Shown: positions 25,351 through 35,455, counted from the first letter of the stretch. The stretch is 64,000 bases of DNA from Shewanella sp. MBTL60-007 (GCF_019654915.1 NZ_BPET01000010.1:1-64000), one strand, 5' to 3'. Translations and numbers: made by a program. Notes: generated by a model not told the origin, from the sequence alone.

Positions 25351-25884
25351 ATGAAACACACCACTGAAGTGATGATCACTGCTGAAGAGATCAATCAAAA
25401 ATTGGATATTCTGGCTGAGCAGATCAATGCCCATTATGCCGACAGCGATCGCCTATTGATGGTCGGTCTACTGAAAGGTTCTGTTGTCTTTATGGCAGAT
25501 CTTTGTAGACGCATTAAGGGGCATGTTGAGATCGACTTTATGTCGGTATCAAGCTATGGCAACGAAATGACCAGCAGCCGTGACGTAAAAATCCTTAAAG
25601 ACGTACAGTCTGAAATTCAGGGGCGTGACGTATTGATCGTTGAAGATCTAATTGACTCAGGCAATACCTTGAACAAGGTACGCGAAATGCTGATGATCCG
25701 TGAGCCAAAGAGCCTTGCGCTTTGTACGCTACTGGATAAGCCTGAGCGCCGTGAAGTTGACGTTCCAGTTGATTTTATTGGCTTTACTATCCCTGACGAG
25801 TTTATCGTTGGCTATGGTATCGACTATGCGGAGCAGTATCGTAACCTGCCGTATATCGCTAAAGTTGTACCACTAGAAGACTAA
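25351..25884 (+). CDS. hpt: Hypoxanthine phosphoribosyltransferase
   Basis: A 177-residue purine salvage enzyme converting hypoxanthine (and guanine) with PRPP to IMP/GMP. Closely similar to E. coli Hpt from its start (MKHTTEVMI) through the PRPP-binding motif [13 protein letters not shown] (about 97-109), the flexible loop SSYG and [16 protein letters not shown] at the end. An in-frame upstream ATG at 25309 would overlap the previous gene; the ATG at 25351 matches the family start. Followed by a strong terminator. Confidence 0.96.
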   Translation: MKHTTEVMITAEEINQKLDILAEQINAHYADSDRLLMVGLLKGSVVFMADLCRRIKGHVEIDFMSVSSYGNEMTSSRDVKILKDVQSEIQGRDVLIVEDLIDSGNTLNKVREMLMIREPKSLALCTLLDKPERREVDVPVDFIGFTIPDEFIVGYGIDYAEQYRNLPYIAKVVPLED

Positions 25885-25956
25885 ATTTCAGCCCAAATAT
25901 CAGCGCTGAAAGTGTTAACGCGTAGCGCTGTGATTAGGGACGTAATTAGAAGACCG

Positions 25957-25985
25957 ACTCCCGCAATTGCGGGAGTTTTTATTTA
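25957..25985 (+). terminator. Terminator after hpt
   Basis: Self-complementary ACTCCCGCAATTGCGGGAGT (25957-25976) followed by TTTTTATTTATTTTT. Confidence 0.93.
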
Positions 25986-26009
25986 TTTTTCAAATGGATT
26001 GAAATAACC

Positions 26010-26954
26010 ATGGCAAATTCTCAAGCCGCCCTCGTTATCGACTCTCTGAAGAAGACCTACAAAGGCGGAGTCGAAGCAGTTAAGGGGATCAGCTTAACCG
26101 TGAATAAGGGCGATTTCTTTGCGCTTTTAGGACCCAATGGCGCAGGTAAATCGACCACGATTGGCGTTATCAGCTCGCTGGTACAAAAGAGTTCGGGTAA
26201 GGTCAGTGTGTTTGAACATGACATAGATACCGAGCTTGAATTGGCAAAATTGTGTATTGGGCTTGTGCCACAGGAGTTCAATTTCAATCAATTTGAAACC
26301 GTTCAGCAGATTGTGGTCAATCAGGCGGGTTATTACGGTGTAAAACGCGATGTTGCATTACAACGCGCCGAGAAATACCTAAGCCAGTTAGATCTGTGGG
26401 ATAAGCGCAATAGTGCTGCTCGTGAGTTATCTGGCGGCATGAAACGCCGTTTGATGATCGCCCGCGCGTTGATGCATGAGCCAAAACTGCTTATTCTCGA
26501 TGAGCCAACCGCAGGTGTCGATATTGAGTTGCGTCGCTCGATGTGGAGTTTCCTGACTGAGCTTAACGCTCAAGGGGTGACGATCATTCTGACTACCCAC
26601 TACTTAGAAGAAGCGGAAATGCTGTGTCGTAATATCGGTATTATCGACAAAGGTGTGCTGGTGGAGTGCACTAGCATGAAGTCTTTGCTGAGCCGCTTGA
26701 ATATGGAAACCTTTATTCTTGATCTGAAAGATGATCTTAATTCAGTGCCAGAGCTTAGTGGTGTGCAGTGTCGCCTGAGCGACAGCCATACTCTAGAAGT
26801 CGATGTCGCCAAGGAGCAGGGCTTAAACAGCGTATTTGTTCAGCTAAATGAGTTGGGTATTCAGGTATTATCTATGCGAAACAAGGCAAACCGTTTGGAA
26901 GAATTGTTTGTAGAGCTGGTAGAGAAAGGGAAAAATGGCGGGGGTGTGAAATGA
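26010..26954 (+). CDS. yadG: ABC transporter ATPase, YadG-like
   Basis: A 314-residue ATPase subunit. Walker A GPNGAGKST (about 40-48), Q-loop VPQEFNFNQF, signature LSGGMKRRLMIARALMHEP (about 144-162), Walker B LLILDEPTAGVD and the switch His in LTTHYLEEAE are all intact. It pairs with the following YadH-like permease, whose start overlaps its stop by 4 bp (ATGA). The E. coli homologues YadG/YadH have no established substrate. A drug or lipid export role would be a guess. Confidence 0.93.
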   Translation: MANSQAALVIDSLKKTYKGGVEAVKGISLTVNKGDFFALLGPNGAGKSTTIGVISSLVQKSSGKVSVFEHDIDTELELAKLCIGLVPQEFNFNQFETVQQIVVNQAGYYGVKRDVALQRAEKYLSQLDLWDKRNSAARELSGGMKRRLMIARALMHEPKLLILDEPTAGVDIELRRSMWSFLTELNAQGVTIILTTHYLEEAEMLCRNIGIIDKGVLVECTSMKSLLSRLNMETFILDLKDDLNSVPELSGVQCRLSDSHTLEVDVAKEQGLNSVFVQLNELGIQVLSMRNKANRLEELFVELVEKGKNGGGVK

Positions 26955-27727
26955 ATATGAAAGCACTGTATTTCACAGCTTTTAAAAGTATCCTAACCAA
27001 AGAGATCAACCGCTTTACCCGCATTTGGGTGCAAACCTTGGTGCCACCGGCTATCTCTATGACTTTGTATTTCTTGATTTTTGGTAACTTGGTCGGCAAG
27101 CGCATCGGTGAGATGGGCGGCGTCTCTTATATGGAGTTTATCGCACCGGGCCTGATCATGATGGCGGTCATTACCAGCTCCTATTCAAATGTGGCTTCGT
27201 CATTTTTCAGCGCTAAGTTTCAGCGCAACCTTGAAGAGCTCATTGTCGCACCTGTGCCCCATTATGTGATTATTGCAGGTTATGTTGGCGGCGGTGTTGC
27301 CCGTGGTCTATGTGTGGGCACTATCGTTACCCTAGTGGCGATGTTTTTCGTCGATATCAGCTTGCACCATGTGGGCTTAGTGGCGGTGACCGTATTGCTT
27401 ACGGCGATTTTGTTCGCCTTGGGCGGCTTGATTAATGCGGTATTTGCCAAGAGTTACGATGATATCAGCATCGTGCCTACTTTTGTGTTAACCCCGCTGA
27501 CCTACCTTGGTGGTGTGTTCTACTCGCTCTCTCTACTCCCAGATTTTTGGCAGGGAGTATCGGCACTCAACCCAGTGGTCTATATGATTAACGTGTTCCG
27601 CTACGGCTTCTTGGGCTATGCGGATATGAGCGTGCCGCTATCTATCGCCGTGATGGTGGGCTTCTGTGTTGGCTTGTGGAGTATTGCTTACTATCTTATC
27701 TCTCGTGGTATTGGCTTGAGAAGTTAA
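26951..27727 (+). CDS. yadH: ABC transporter permease, YadH-like
   Basis: A 258-residue ABC-2 type permease with six helices. KEINRFTRIWVQTLVPPAIS near the start and GGGVARGL, FVLTPLTYLGGVFYSL in the middle are nearly the same as E. coli YadH. Length and 4-bp overlap with yadG support a dimeric exporter with it. A strong terminator follows at 27764. Confidence 0.93.
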   Translation: MNMKALYFTAFKSILTKEINRFTRIWVQTLVPPAISMTLYFLIFGNLVGKRIGEMGGVSYMEFIAPGLIMMAVITSSYSNVASSFFSAKFQRNLEELIVAPVPHYVIIAGYVGGGVARGLCVGTIVTLVAMFFVDISLHHVGLVAVTVLLTAILFALGGLINAVFAKSYDDISIVPTFVLTPLTYLGGVFYSLSLLPDFWQGVSALNPVVYMINVFRYGFLGYADMSVPLSIAVMVGFCVGLWSIAYYLISRGIGLRS

Positions 27728-27763
27728 TAGCCTCAATATAATAGCCATGGCGTAAACATGAGC

Positions 27764-27796
27764 AAAGCCAACTGCACTGCAGTTGGCTTTTTTATT
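27764..27796 (+). terminator. Terminator after yadGH
   Basis: Stem AAAGCCAACTGCA (27764-27776) / TGCAGTTGGCTTT (27778-27790) around a single unpaired C, then TTTT. Its loop is formally too short, so the inner pairs will open. Confidence 0.88.
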
Positions 27797-27833
27797 GGAT
27801 TTGTTTGGCTCTTCTATTAGTGAGTTGCTCGGT

Positions 27834-28175
27834 TTAGCGCTCTTGCTCGATAAACTCAATGATCTCAAATAGTGACTGGATATTGTTTGCCTTGAGCTTG
27901 CTGACGCAACACTGGCCTGCCAGGCTTGCATGTTGACGGGTCCAATCTAAGAGAGTGTTGAGTGGGATCTGTGGTGTGCACCGCTGAAGAAATTGAGCCT
28001 TGTCTGGGTTGTTAATTTGATAACTCGTGCCGTGTCTGTCGATAACTATGCCCGAGTCAAGCTTCCCGAGTAAGCCTAATTGCGCTTGATAACACTCCAT
28101 AGACTCGAGGTAGATAAGTTCATCTTGTTGTGGCAGCTTAAGCACAACAGGCCAACTAAGTGACTGGATATTCAA
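27834..28175 (-). CDS. Small conserved hypothetical protein, possibly DUF4144
   Basis: A 113-residue soluble protein with no signal peptide. The predicted mixed alpha/beta content, the segments VVLKLPQQDELIYLESMECYQ and CCVSKLKANNIQSLFEIIEFIE, and the genus context resemble the small DUF4144 proteins, but I am not certain. Cys95-Cys96 is a notable pair. Convergent with yadH. Its function is unknown. Confidence 0.6.
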   Translation of the reverse strand: MNIQSLSWPVVLKLPQQDELIYLESMECYQAQLGLLGKLDSGIVIDRHGTSYQINNPDKAQFLQRCTPQIPLNTLLDWTRQHASLAGQCCVSKLKANNIQSLFEIIEFIEQER

Positions 28176-28237
28176 GGGGAGCTCCTTAGGTCTGGAAGCA
28201 GTGCTCTATTACTCTATGAGGTATAGGCAAACTAGGC

Positions 28238-28744
28238 TTAGCGGATCTCAGTGGTTTCTTTTTCTATCTGCAGCTTTCTTATTTTGAGCAGCTCTATCGC
28301 GCTGGTGTTAACCTTTACAAGTTGGTCGAAATGTTGGGTCAACTCTTTGACTGATGCTTGGTATTCGGGATCGCTTGGTTGTTTCTTTTGCCAATAACGG
28401 TTGCGCTCAAGCTTTTGCAGCTCACTGGCTCTGAGGATTTCATAATAGCTGTTTTCTTGATTCAGGCGATAAACTTCGCTGTCTAATAGCTGTAGTAAGC
28501 GCGCCTTAGAGATGGTTTTCTTATTTAGTAATGCCTGCAGTGGATCTTGCGTCTTTATGCGCGCATCTGAGTCGGTTTCGGTGGTGATACCATACTGATA
28601 CTCAATCTTGTGTTGACGAAACTCTTTTGGGCACGAGTGCTGGCTAAAGACGATCTTGTCGTCTTTGATACACTTAAAAATACTACTCGCCTGTGCGGCA
28701 CTAGATAGCATAAAACAGATAATGGTAAAAATAACTTTCGCCAT
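28238..28744 (-). CDS. Exported protein with DUF4124-like N-terminus
   Basis: A 168-residue protein with a signal peptide (1-19, ending AAQA) followed by IFKCIKDDKIVFSQHSCP, the two-cysteine pattern of DUF4124 domains, then a long charged helical region (80-168). It is probably periplasmic. Start ATG at 28744 is ordinary. It lies 62 bp upstream of the small hypothetical gene on the same strand. Role unknown. Confidence 0.7.
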   Translation of the reverse strand: MAKVIFTIICFMLSSAAQASSIFKCIKDDKIVFSQHSCPKEFRQHKIEYQYGITTETDSDARIKTQDPLQALLNKKTISKARLLQLLDSEVYRLNQENSYYEILRASELQKLERNRYWQKKQPSDPEYQASVKELTQHFDQLVKVNTSAIELLKIRKLQIEKETTEIR

Positions 28745-29048
28745 CCGGCTAAATATCCTTATCGAGCTTGGTGCTTAGTTAGATACTGAAAACGCATATG
28801 TTTACAGTGATTACACTGTTTTTATTAACAAAGAAGTTAACTATTTAACATTAGGCCATACTATGGCGTAAGTTGGATCATAACGCTAGTGTTTTGATGT
28901 GTGATAGTAGAGGATTGAGCTTTGATGGTCGTGAAGCGTACTAAAGGTTGAGCACTTAAGCTTTAGTGTTTTTGGAGAAGTCGGCGCGGTTAGAGAGGGC
29001 TGATAACGCAAGCCTGTGGTAATGGCAATTGCAGCTTCTTTAATACAA
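28745..29048. other. Intergenic region without identified features
   Basis: 304 bp between two minus-strand genes. It must contain the promoter of the DUF4124-like gene. TTTACAGTGATTACACTG near 28800 holds a partial GTGATTACAC palindrome, but I cannot tie it to a regulator. No gene seen. Confidence 0.4.
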
Positions 29049-29079
29049 AAACGGCTTAAAACCCAGTTTTAAGCCGTTT
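29049..29079 (-). terminator. Terminator of panBC
   Basis: Perfect 14-bp stem AAACGGCTTAAAAC (29049-29062) / GTTTTAAGCCGTTT (29066-29079), 3-nt loop. T-rich on both sides, 20 bp beyond the panC stop. Confidence 0.92.
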
Positions 29080-29099
29080 GTCTTTTTGCTTATCGCAGC

Positions 29100-29948
29100 T
29101 TAAGCAAGCTTGACGACGAGATTATCGATAAGGCGAGTAGAGCCCATATAGGCCGCCACTAAAATCACTAACTCTTTATCTTCGGCTGCGGCAATGGCAA
29201 AGCTGATTGCATGTCGAATAGCGAGGTAATCATTTTTAAAACCAGCGTTTGCTAGTTCTACTTGTCCCTGAGCAATAACGGCATCGATGCTTTCACCAGT
29301 TTTAAGTGAACAGGCCATCTTGTCTAAGGTGCGCTTTATCTGTGCGGCCTGAGCCTTCTGTTCTGCACTGAGATAACCGTTGCGTGAACTCATGGCAAGA
29401 CCCGAGTCTTCACGTATAGTTTCAACACCAACGACTTCAACAGGCAGAGATAGGTCTTCTACCATAGTGCGGATCACTAATAGCTGTTGAAAGTCTTTCT
29501 GACCAAACAGGGCGATGTCAGGTTGTACGATATTAAATAGCTTACAGACGATGGTAGCTACGCCTCTAAAGTGCCCTGGGCGACTCGCGCCACAAAGCAC
29601 ATCAGAGATCCCTGGCACCTCGACAAAAGTCTGTGCATCCATGCCTTTGGGATAGATGATTTCAGGTGTCGGTGTGAACAGCAGCTCAGCGCCCGCCTCA
29701 ACGAGTGCAGCTTGATCATCGGCTAAGGTTCTAGGATAAGCATCGAGATCTTCATTTTGCCCAAACTGCATTGGGTTAACAAAAATGGAGGCGACCACAT
29801 GGTCCGCTCGCGTCTTAGCTTCTTTGATTAAAGTGATGTGACCTAAGTGCAAGTTGCCCATAGTAGGAACAAATGCAACTGTCTCGCCCTTCTGTTTCCA
29901 TGCTTTAACTTGGGCACGGATATCGGCGATAGATTGAGTCGTGATCAT
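29100..29948 (-). CDS. panC: Pantothenate synthetase
   Basis: A 282-residue enzyme joining pantoate and beta-alanine with ATP to make pantothenate for CoA. It has the cytidylyltransferase motif [14 protein letters not shown] (28-41), with the HxGH histidines, then [21 protein letters not shown], the FGQKDFQQL substrate motif and the KMSKS-equivalent MSSRNGYLS. Preceded 73 bp upstream by panB on the same strand, forming panBC. panD is not in this window. Confidence 0.97.
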   Translation of the reverse strand: MITTQSIADIRAQVKAWKQKGETVAFVPTMGNLHLGHITLIKEAKTRADHVVASIFVNPMQFGQNEDLDAYPRTLADDQAALVEAGAELLFTPTPEIIYPKGMDAQTFVEVPGISDVLCGASRPGHFRGVATIVCKLFNIVQPDIALFGQKDFQQLLVIRTMVEDLSLPVEVVGVETIREDSGLAMSSRNGYLSAEQKAQAAQIKRTLDKMACSLKTGESIDAVIAQGQVELANAGFKNDYLAIRHAISFAIAAAEDKELVILVAAYMGSTRLIDNLVVKLA

Positions 29949-30021
29949 GATTTTACTGCTCTGGTACGCAATTTAAAGATTGGCTCTCAGCCCAGAGGCT
30001 GAGAGCGAGTGATTAGACTAA

Positions 30022-30816
30022 TTAGTTAAATGTATGCTCGTCACCAGGGAAAACACCCTCGGCAACCTCATCAATATAGGCGCGAACGGCGGCGCGAATT
30101 TCGCCAGTCTGCTTGAGGTAGTTTTTAGAAAAACGCGGGATGTAACCACTAGAGATCCCAAGCACGTCATGCATCACTAAGATCTGACCATCGGTATCTT
30201 TACCTGCACCGATGCCAATCACAGGAATGGTTAACGCTTCGGTGATAGTTTTTGCTAAAGAAGCGGGGATACACTCAAGCACTAACAACTGCGCACCGGC
30301 AGCTTCTAACGCTTTCGCTTCATCGAGAATACGCTGCGCGTTATCTGCATCGCGGCCCTGAACCTTAAAACCACCAAAGACATGCACAGATTGTGGCGTT
30401 AGCCCTAGGTGAGCACACACAGGAATACCGCGTTCGGTGAGCATAGACACGCTCTCGAGTAGCCATTTACCGCCTTCCACCTTAACCATGCTTGCACCCG
30501 CCTGCATCAGCTTAGTGGCGTTGGTCATAGTCTGCTCTGGGGTGGCGTAGCTCATAAACGGCATATCGGCGATAAGCAGAGAGCGTTCGATGCCACGACG
30601 TACGCAACGCGTGTGATAGGCAATATCTTCAACCGTGACTGGCAGGGTGTCGCTATGTCCTTGCAGTACCATTCCCATTGAATCACCGACCAATAGCACG
30701 TCAATACCTTCGCTATCGAACGCGCCGGCAAAGCTGGCATCATAGGCGGTTAATGCAGTGAACTTCTTACCTTCTTGCTTGAAGGTACGCAGTGTAGAAC
30801 TTGTAATTTTGGACAT
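30022..30816 (-). CDS. panB: Ketopantoate hydroxymethyltransferase
   Basis: A 264-residue enzyme adding a hydroxymethyl group to alpha-ketoisovalerate, the first step of pantothenate synthesis. [11 protein letters not shown] and [14 protein letters not shown] (metal-binding Asp), VKVEGG, and IGIGAG(K) motifs are standard. An upstream in-frame start (30867) would add 17 hydrophobic residues; ATG at 30816, [13 protein letters not shown], matches the family start. It forms an operon with panC. Confidence 0.96.
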   Translation of the reverse strand: MSKITSSTLRTFKQEGKKFTALTAYDASFAGAFDSEGIDVLLVGDSMGMVLQGHSDTLPVTVEDIAYHTRCVRRGIERSLLIADMPFMSYATPEQTMTNATKLMQAGASMVKVEGGKWLLESVSMLTERGIPVCAHLGLTPQSVHVFGGFKVQGRDADNAQRILDEAKALEAAGAQLLVLECIPASLAKTITEALTIPVIGIGAGKDTDGQILVMHDVLGISSGYIPRFSKNYLKQTGEIRAAVRAYIDEVAEGVFPGDEHTFN

Positions 30817-30950
30817 AATGGTAACTTTTAACCCAATTGTGAAGTCGTTATATGCCAATAAAGGCACAACTTCAATGATCTCGGTATCAAATTTTTGTGT
30901 TAACGAATAGGCGTCATACTAGCAGGAAATACTCCCATTGCGCATGTCAC

Positions 30951-31445
30951 TTATTCGCCTGTGAAATCTTGTGCTAATACTAACTCGGCTCTCAGTGAAT
31001 CGCTGATTAAGCTAGCCAGCTTGGTGTTGTCTGGCAAGGTAAGCGCTGGAGCGATATCGAATAGTGGCACCAACACAAAACTGCGCTCGCGCATCCCATA
31101 ATGGGGGACCGTTAGGCGAGGGGTGTTGATGTATTGACTATCATAGAGCAGTAGATCTAAATCTAGGGTTCTTGGCCCCCAACGCAGCTCTCTTAAGCGG
31201 CCCTGCTGGTTCTCAATATTTTGCAATGCATCGAGTAACTCGATAGGCGTCAGTTCGGTGTTAAAACCCGCTACCGCATTAACGTAGTCAGGCTGCTCAA
31301 CGTCCCCCATTGGGGCGGAGCGATAATAGGGGGAGACTGAAAATGACTGGGGAGCGGCCAAGCTCAATAAGGCCTCACAGGCATTATTGAGCTGGCTGAT
31401 TGGGTCCGCTAAGTTAGCACCCAATGCGACATAGACTTGTGCCAT
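30951..31445 (-). CDS. folK: HPPK, 6-hydroxymethyl-7,8-dihydropterin pyrophosphokinase
   Basis: A 164-residue folate-pathway kinase that transfers pyrophosphate from ATP to hydroxymethyldihydropterin. Signature GPRTLDLDLLLYD (about 94-106) and VPHYGMRERSFVLVPL are present. The start codon shares one base with the pcnB stop (TAATG), so the two are translationally coupled, as in many gammaproteobacteria. Confidence 0.96.
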   Translation of the reverse strand: MAQVYVALGANLADPISQLNNACEALLSLAAPQSFSVSPYYRSAPMGDVEQPDYVNAVAGFNTELTPIELLDALQNIENQQGRLRELRWGPRTLDLDLLLYDSQYINTPRLTVPHYGMRERSFVLVPLFDIAPALTLPDNTKLASLISDSLRAELVLAQDFTGE

Positions 31446-32842
31446 TATTCTGCCGATTTTGGCGCCGATTTAGCACTTGGCTTGCGGCGACGGCGTTGGT
31501 TAGAGCTGCGGTTGCGTCCGCCTTTATTGGCTGAGCGAGCAATCACATTGCGTTGATCTTCGCTGCCCTCAACAAAGCTCTTCCACCAAGCGGCATTCTT
31601 AGCAATCACACCACCTTCTGCATGAGCACGCAGTAGAAGTAGATCGTAAGCTGCTCTGAACTTAGGATGTTCGATAAATCTAAACGCCTTAGTGCCTCGG
31701 TTACGCTCGAATCTCAGTTGTAGTTGCCAGATATCTTTGGTGACTGTGCTGAATCTGCGTGGAATGCTAATAGAGCGGCACTGCTGCTCCATAATATCGC
31801 CCATGGCAGCATTATAGGCATCGTACATTGTCAAACCACTTTCTAAAGCGATATCGTCGGCGCGTTGGCTTAGTGGGTACCAAAGCAGCGCAGCATAGAA
31901 AAATGCGGGGGTTATCGGCTTATCTTGTTCGACACGCTCGTCGGTGTTGGTCATCATCTCTTGCATCAACTTAGCGATAGCACCATTTGGTGTTTCTTTA
32001 AGCTGGGCTTCAACGAGAGGGAATAGTGGTTCAAATAAGCCAAACTCACGCATCATATGGTAGTTTTCAAGCGCTCTTCCAGCGAAAAATAGCTTGAGTA
32101 CTTCTTCATACATACGTGCGGCAGGAATATCTTTCAGCAGACCCGCTAAGGCTTTGATTGGCTGGGCAGTCTTGTCCTCAATGCTCATATCTAGCTTAGT
32201 GGCGAAACGCACGGCACGTAGCATACGTACCGGATCTTCACGATAGCGTGTCTCAGGATCGCCAATTAAGCGGATTGTACGTGACTCAAGATCTTCTAAG
32301 CCACCACCGTAGCTGTGAATCGAGAAATCACTGATATCATAATAGAGGGCATTGACTGTGAAATCGCGGCGTTCGGCGTCTTCATCGATACTGCCATAGA
32401 CGTTATCCCGTAGCAGGCGACCCGATTCGTTGGTTTTTGAGATCTTCTCTCCGCTATCGACATGGTGTCCACGTAGGGTCGCCACTTCAATGACATCGCG
32501 TCCAAAAACGATATGGGCGAGGCGGAAGCGGCGGCCGACTAGACGGCAGTTACGAAACAGGCGTTTAATCTCTTCGGGAGTCGCATTGGTGACAACGTCA
32601 AAATCTTTTGGTTGCATGCCCAATAAAATATCGCGTACACCGCCGCCTACCAAGTAAGCTTTAAAGCCAGACTTGTGTAGTCTATAGAGTACTTTGATCG
32701 CATTTTCACTGATCTGTCTACGAGAAATTGCGTGCTCATTTCTAGGCACGACCTCTAAACTAAGACCTGTCTGCGTGTTTTCTTCAACTTTTGAATTGTC
32801 TTCAAATAGCTGTTTACAGAATTGGCTAATACGGCGAAAAAT
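31445..32842 (-). CDS. pcnB: Poly(A) polymerase I, apparent AUU start
   Basis: A 465-residue nucleotidyltransferase that adds poly(A) tails to RNA and so promotes decay. The core LVGGGVRDILLGMQPKDFDVVTNATPEEIKRLF carries the catalytic GG and DxD, followed by RRDFTVNAL and a basic, Arg/Lys-rich tail that binds RNA. The frame stays open upstream of a GTG at 32749, with residues IFRRISQFCKQLF aligning to E. coli MFTRVANFCRKVL. The matching first codon is ATT at 32842, preceded by AGAGGTG (32853-32847). E. coli pcnB also starts at AUU. The AUU assignment is inferred from alignment and the ribosome binding site. Confidence 0.9.
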   Translation of the reverse strand: MFRRISQFCKQLFEDNSKVEENTQTGLSLEVVPRNEHAISRRQISENAIKVLYRLHKSGFKAYLVGGGVRDILLGMQPKDFDVVTNATPEEIKRLFRNCRLVGRRFRLAHIVFGRDVIEVATLRGHHVDSGEKISKTNESGRLLRDNVYGSIDEDAERRDFTVNALYYDISDFSIHSYGGGLEDLESRTIRLIGDPETRYREDPVRMLRAVRFATKLDMSIEDKTAQPIKALAGLLKDIPAARMYEEVLKLFFAGRALENYHMMREFGLFEPLFPLVEAQLKETPNGAIAKLMQEMMTNTDERVEQDKPITPAFFYAALLWYPLSQRADDIALESGLTMYDAYNAAMGDIMEQQCRSISIPRRFSTVTKDIWQLQLRFERNRGTKAFRFIEHPKFRAAYDLLLLRAHAEGGVIAKNAAWWKSFVEGSEDQRNVIARSANKGGRNRSSNQRRRRKPSAKSAPKSAE

Positions 32843-32929
32843 GGGACACCTCTGATTTGGATCTTAATTGGGGTAAAAACAAGTGGGCTATGATAACTCA
32901 ATTAAAGCTTAATGAGTATACGATTAAGC

Positions 32930-33808
32930 TCACGTATCAAGGAGTATTTCCGATTGTTTAGGCACCTTAGTGAGATCAAATTGACTCACGGCCTGCTCAA
33001 TCATCTTACCCGCTTGAGATTCTGTTGCTACGGCGCTCTGGCCTAAAAAGGCTAAAGCGGCATTAATACTGGCCTGGGGATGGAGATTATCTATCGCTGG
33101 TGCATGGTTTTGCTTAGACAGTTTCCGACCTTTCTCTGCACAAGCTAAAGGCAGATGTAACCATTTAGGCGCAGGTGATTTGAGTAGTCTGTATAAGCTT
33201 TCTTGACGACAGGTGGGCTCCAGTAGATCGCAACCTCTGACAACCTCACTAATTTTCTGATGAATATCATCGAGCACTACCGCCAATTGGTAGGCATATA
33301 AGCCGTCGCTGCGCTTGATAATAAAATCTTCCGATGCAAAACGTTTATCTACCGAGACAAGTCCCATATGTTGATCGACAAACTGCTCGATAGCATAGGG
33401 GTTTCTCACCCTGATTGCCCCTTGTGTCAGAGGCTGGATTAGCCTGCCACAACGGCCATCGTAACTGCCACCCATAGCTTGGATCTGCTTACGAGTACAT
33501 TGGCAGTAGTAAGCCAGATCATCTTGTAGCAGTTGCTCAATTTTATCTTGGTAAACATCGAGACGCTGACTTTGATAAAGGACGCTGTCATCCCATTCAA
33601 AACCATAGGCTTCGAGGGTTCTTAGAATTTCACTGCTTGCGCCAGGAATTTCACGTGGGGGGTCGATATCTTCTATACGAACCAACCATTTACCGCACAT
33701 AGAGCGGGCACGCAGATAACTGCCGAGGGCAGCAATTAATGAACCAAAATGCAGGGGACCAGATGGAGAAGGCGCAAAACGGCCGATATAGGGAGTCACG
33801 TTAATCAT
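32930..33808 (-). CDS. gluQ: Glutamyl-Q tRNA(Asp) synthetase
   Basis: A 292-residue truncated glutamyl-tRNA synthetase paralogue that attaches glutamate to queuosine of tRNA-Asp. YIGRFAPSPSGPLHFGSL has the HIGH-like motif, the zinc cluster CQC...Y...C is at about 103-120, and the KLSKQNH motif is the KMSKS equivalent. It lacks the anticodon-binding domain, as expected. It lies after the dksA terminator, the common dksA-gluQ order. Confidence 0.96.
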   Translation of the reverse strand: MINVTPYIGRFAPSPSGPLHFGSLIAALGSYLRARSMCGKWLVRIEDIDPPREIPGASSEILRTLEAYGFEWDDSVLYQSQRLDVYQDKIEQLLQDDLAYYCQCTRKQIQAMGGSYDGRCGRLIQPLTQGAIRVRNPYAIEQFVDQHMGLVSVDKRFASEDFIIKRSDGLYAYQLAVVLDDIHQKISEVVRGCDLLEPTCRQESLYRLLKSPAPKWLHLPLACAEKGRKLSKQNHAPAIDNLHPQASINAALAFLGQSAVATESQAGKMIEQAVSQFDLTKVPKQSEILLDT

Positions 33809-33820
33809 TTACTGACGTCA

Positions 33821-33849
33821 AAATAAAAGAGCGGAGCCATAAGCTCCGC
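33821..33849 (-). terminator. Terminator between dksA and gluQ
   Basis: Minus-strand stem GCGGAGC / GCTCCGC (33843-33849 and 33831-33837), 5-nt loop, then a T-rich run from AAAATAAAAGA on the plus strand. In E. coli a terminator also limits gluQ expression from dksA; partial read-through is likely since gluQ follows directly. Confidence 0.85.
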
Positions 33850-33864
33850 ACCTTAAGATAGCAT

Positions 33865-34308
33865 TTAGCCTGCCATCTGTTTTTCTTTGATCTCAGCAAG
33901 CGTTTTACAGTCGATACACTGGTCGGCTGTTGGGCGCGCTTCTAAGCGGCGAATACCGATTTCGATGCCACAAGATTCACAGAAGCCGAAATCGTCATCT
34001 TCAATCTTTTGCATTGTCTTTTCGATCTTCTTAATCAGCTTACGCTCTCTGTCGCGAGCACGTAACTCTAAGCTGAACTCTTCTTCCTGAGCTGCGCGAT
34101 CGACAGGATCTGGGAAATTAGCAGCTTCGTCTTGCATGTGATTCAGAGTGCGGTCAACTTCTTCACGCAATTGGTTACGCCATGCTCCAAGAATTGTCTT
34201 GAAGTGACCCAATTGAGCGTCGTTCATGTACTCCTCACCTGGCTTTTCCTGGTAAGGATCTACACCTGCAATAGCGAGCACGCCAAGTTTTTTAGTGCCT
34301 TCAGGCAT
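33865..34308 (-). CDS. dksA: RNA polymerase-binding regulator DksA
   Basis: A 147-residue secondary-channel factor that potentiates ppGpp control of RNA polymerase. The coiled-coil domain (about 30-110) carries [12 protein letters not shown] with the tip Asp residues, and the zinc finger [25 protein letters not shown] (Cys-x2-Cys...Cys-x2-Cys) follows at 115-140. The ATG at 34308 has a strong CAGGAG (34322-34317); an upstream in-frame start lacks one. Confidence 0.97.
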   Translation of the reverse strand: MPEGTKKLGVLAIAGVDPYQEKPGEEYMNDAQLGHFKTILGAWRNQLREEVDRTLNHMQDEAANFPDPVDRAAQEEEFSLELRARDRERKLIKKIEKTMQKIEDDDFGFCESCGIEIGIRRLEARPTADQCIDCKTLAEIKEKQMAG

Positions 34309-34467
34309 AACGCATCTCCTGTTAATCATTTGCGTTGTAGGGCGTCTTTTAATAACGGCCGCTATCTATATCAGAAAGCTTTGAACTAGGCAAATAATTT
34401 ATATTAAATCGCTTCTATTCTTTGACTATGTCCGCTATTAAGAACAATTTCAACTCTATATTCAGAA

Positions 34468-35172
34468 TTAAAGCCTAACCGGACAGGATTTGACCAAACG
34501 GGTCTGTGTGGGCGATAAGTCGGCGCTGTAGGCCAAAACCTCGACTCCCGCTTGATGCGCTTCAGCCAATAATTTTGCATAGTCGGCATCTATATGAGCG
34601 GCGGCCGCGACGCTGTTTATGCCCGAATGCTGAACAACAAATAGCAATACGGCGCGATGTCCCTGCTGGATCATCTCCATTAGCTCACGTAGGTGTTTCT
34701 GGCCGCGAGTGGTCACCGCATCGGGGAAGTATCCCTGCCCCTGCTCTAATAGCGTACAACTTTTGACTTCTATGTAGCAGTTAGCTTTGCTGGCGTCTTC
34801 GAGGAGGATGTCGATACGACTGTTTTCGCTACCGTATTTAACTTCGCGGCGTAATGATTCATAGCCTTGTAGCTCAGTGATGACGCCTGAGGTAATGGCC
34901 TCCTCTGCCAACGCATTAGCACGGCCGGTATTGATGCCAATCACGTGCCCTTCAGGCGTTTGGGCTAACTCCCAAGTGCGGCTGTATTTGCGTTTCGGAT
35001 TATCTGACACTGAGAACCAAACTTTTTCACCGGGAAACAAGCAATTTTTCATCGAGCCTGTATTAGGGCAATGAATGGTAACCTGTTCACCATCGTCTAA
35101 GGTGATATCGGTTAAGAAGCGTTTATAGCGTTTGAGTAATACGCCACTTTCAAAAGCGGGGCTAAATTCCAT
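34468..35172 (-). CDS. sfsA: Sugar fermentation stimulation protein SfsA
   Basis: A 234-residue protein of the SfsA family. It has an N-terminal OB-like domain and a C-terminal nuclease-like domain with RIDILL and [11 protein letters not shown] (Asp and Glu-x-Lys). Its molecular role remains unsettled; E. coli SfsA influences maltose genes and binds DNA. Monocistronic here, between dksA and pepB. Confidence 0.93.
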   Translation of the reverse strand: MEFSPAFESGVLLKRYKRFLTDITLDDGEQVTIHCPNTGSMKNCLFPGEKVWFSVSDNPKRKYSRTWELAQTPEGHVIGINTGRANALAEEAITSGVITELQGYESLRREVKYGSENSRIDILLEDASKANCYIEVKSCTLLEQGQGYFPDAVTTRGQKHLRELMEMIQQGHRAVLLFVVQHSGINSVAAAAHIDADYAKLLAEAHQAGVEVLAYSADLSPTQTRLVKSCPVRL

Positions 35173-35455
35173 TGAGTCATCTTCTGTTAATCGATTTTGG
35201 GCTAGGTTAGCAAAATTTGGCGGGGCTGTGGCAACAGATAGTTGTCGCTTTACTTTGATTTATTGGTATTAGGAGAGTGAGGCTAACCCTCTGTTTCAAA
35301 ATGCTGCCACTATAATAGTCATTCACTTGCGGTGGCAGCCTTTAGATATCATTAGGGATCCAGTAGACTGCTTGCACTAAAAATAGGCTGGTTACCGATA
35401 GCTCAAGCGCAATTGATGAGTGTTGGAACATCGATTTATATAATAAGGACCTAGT

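Noticed and set aside
32749..32842. GTG at 32749 as pcnB start
   Set aside because: The conserved N-terminal segment continues upstream in frame and aligns with E. coli PcnB; no ribosome binding site precedes the GTG at proper spacing.
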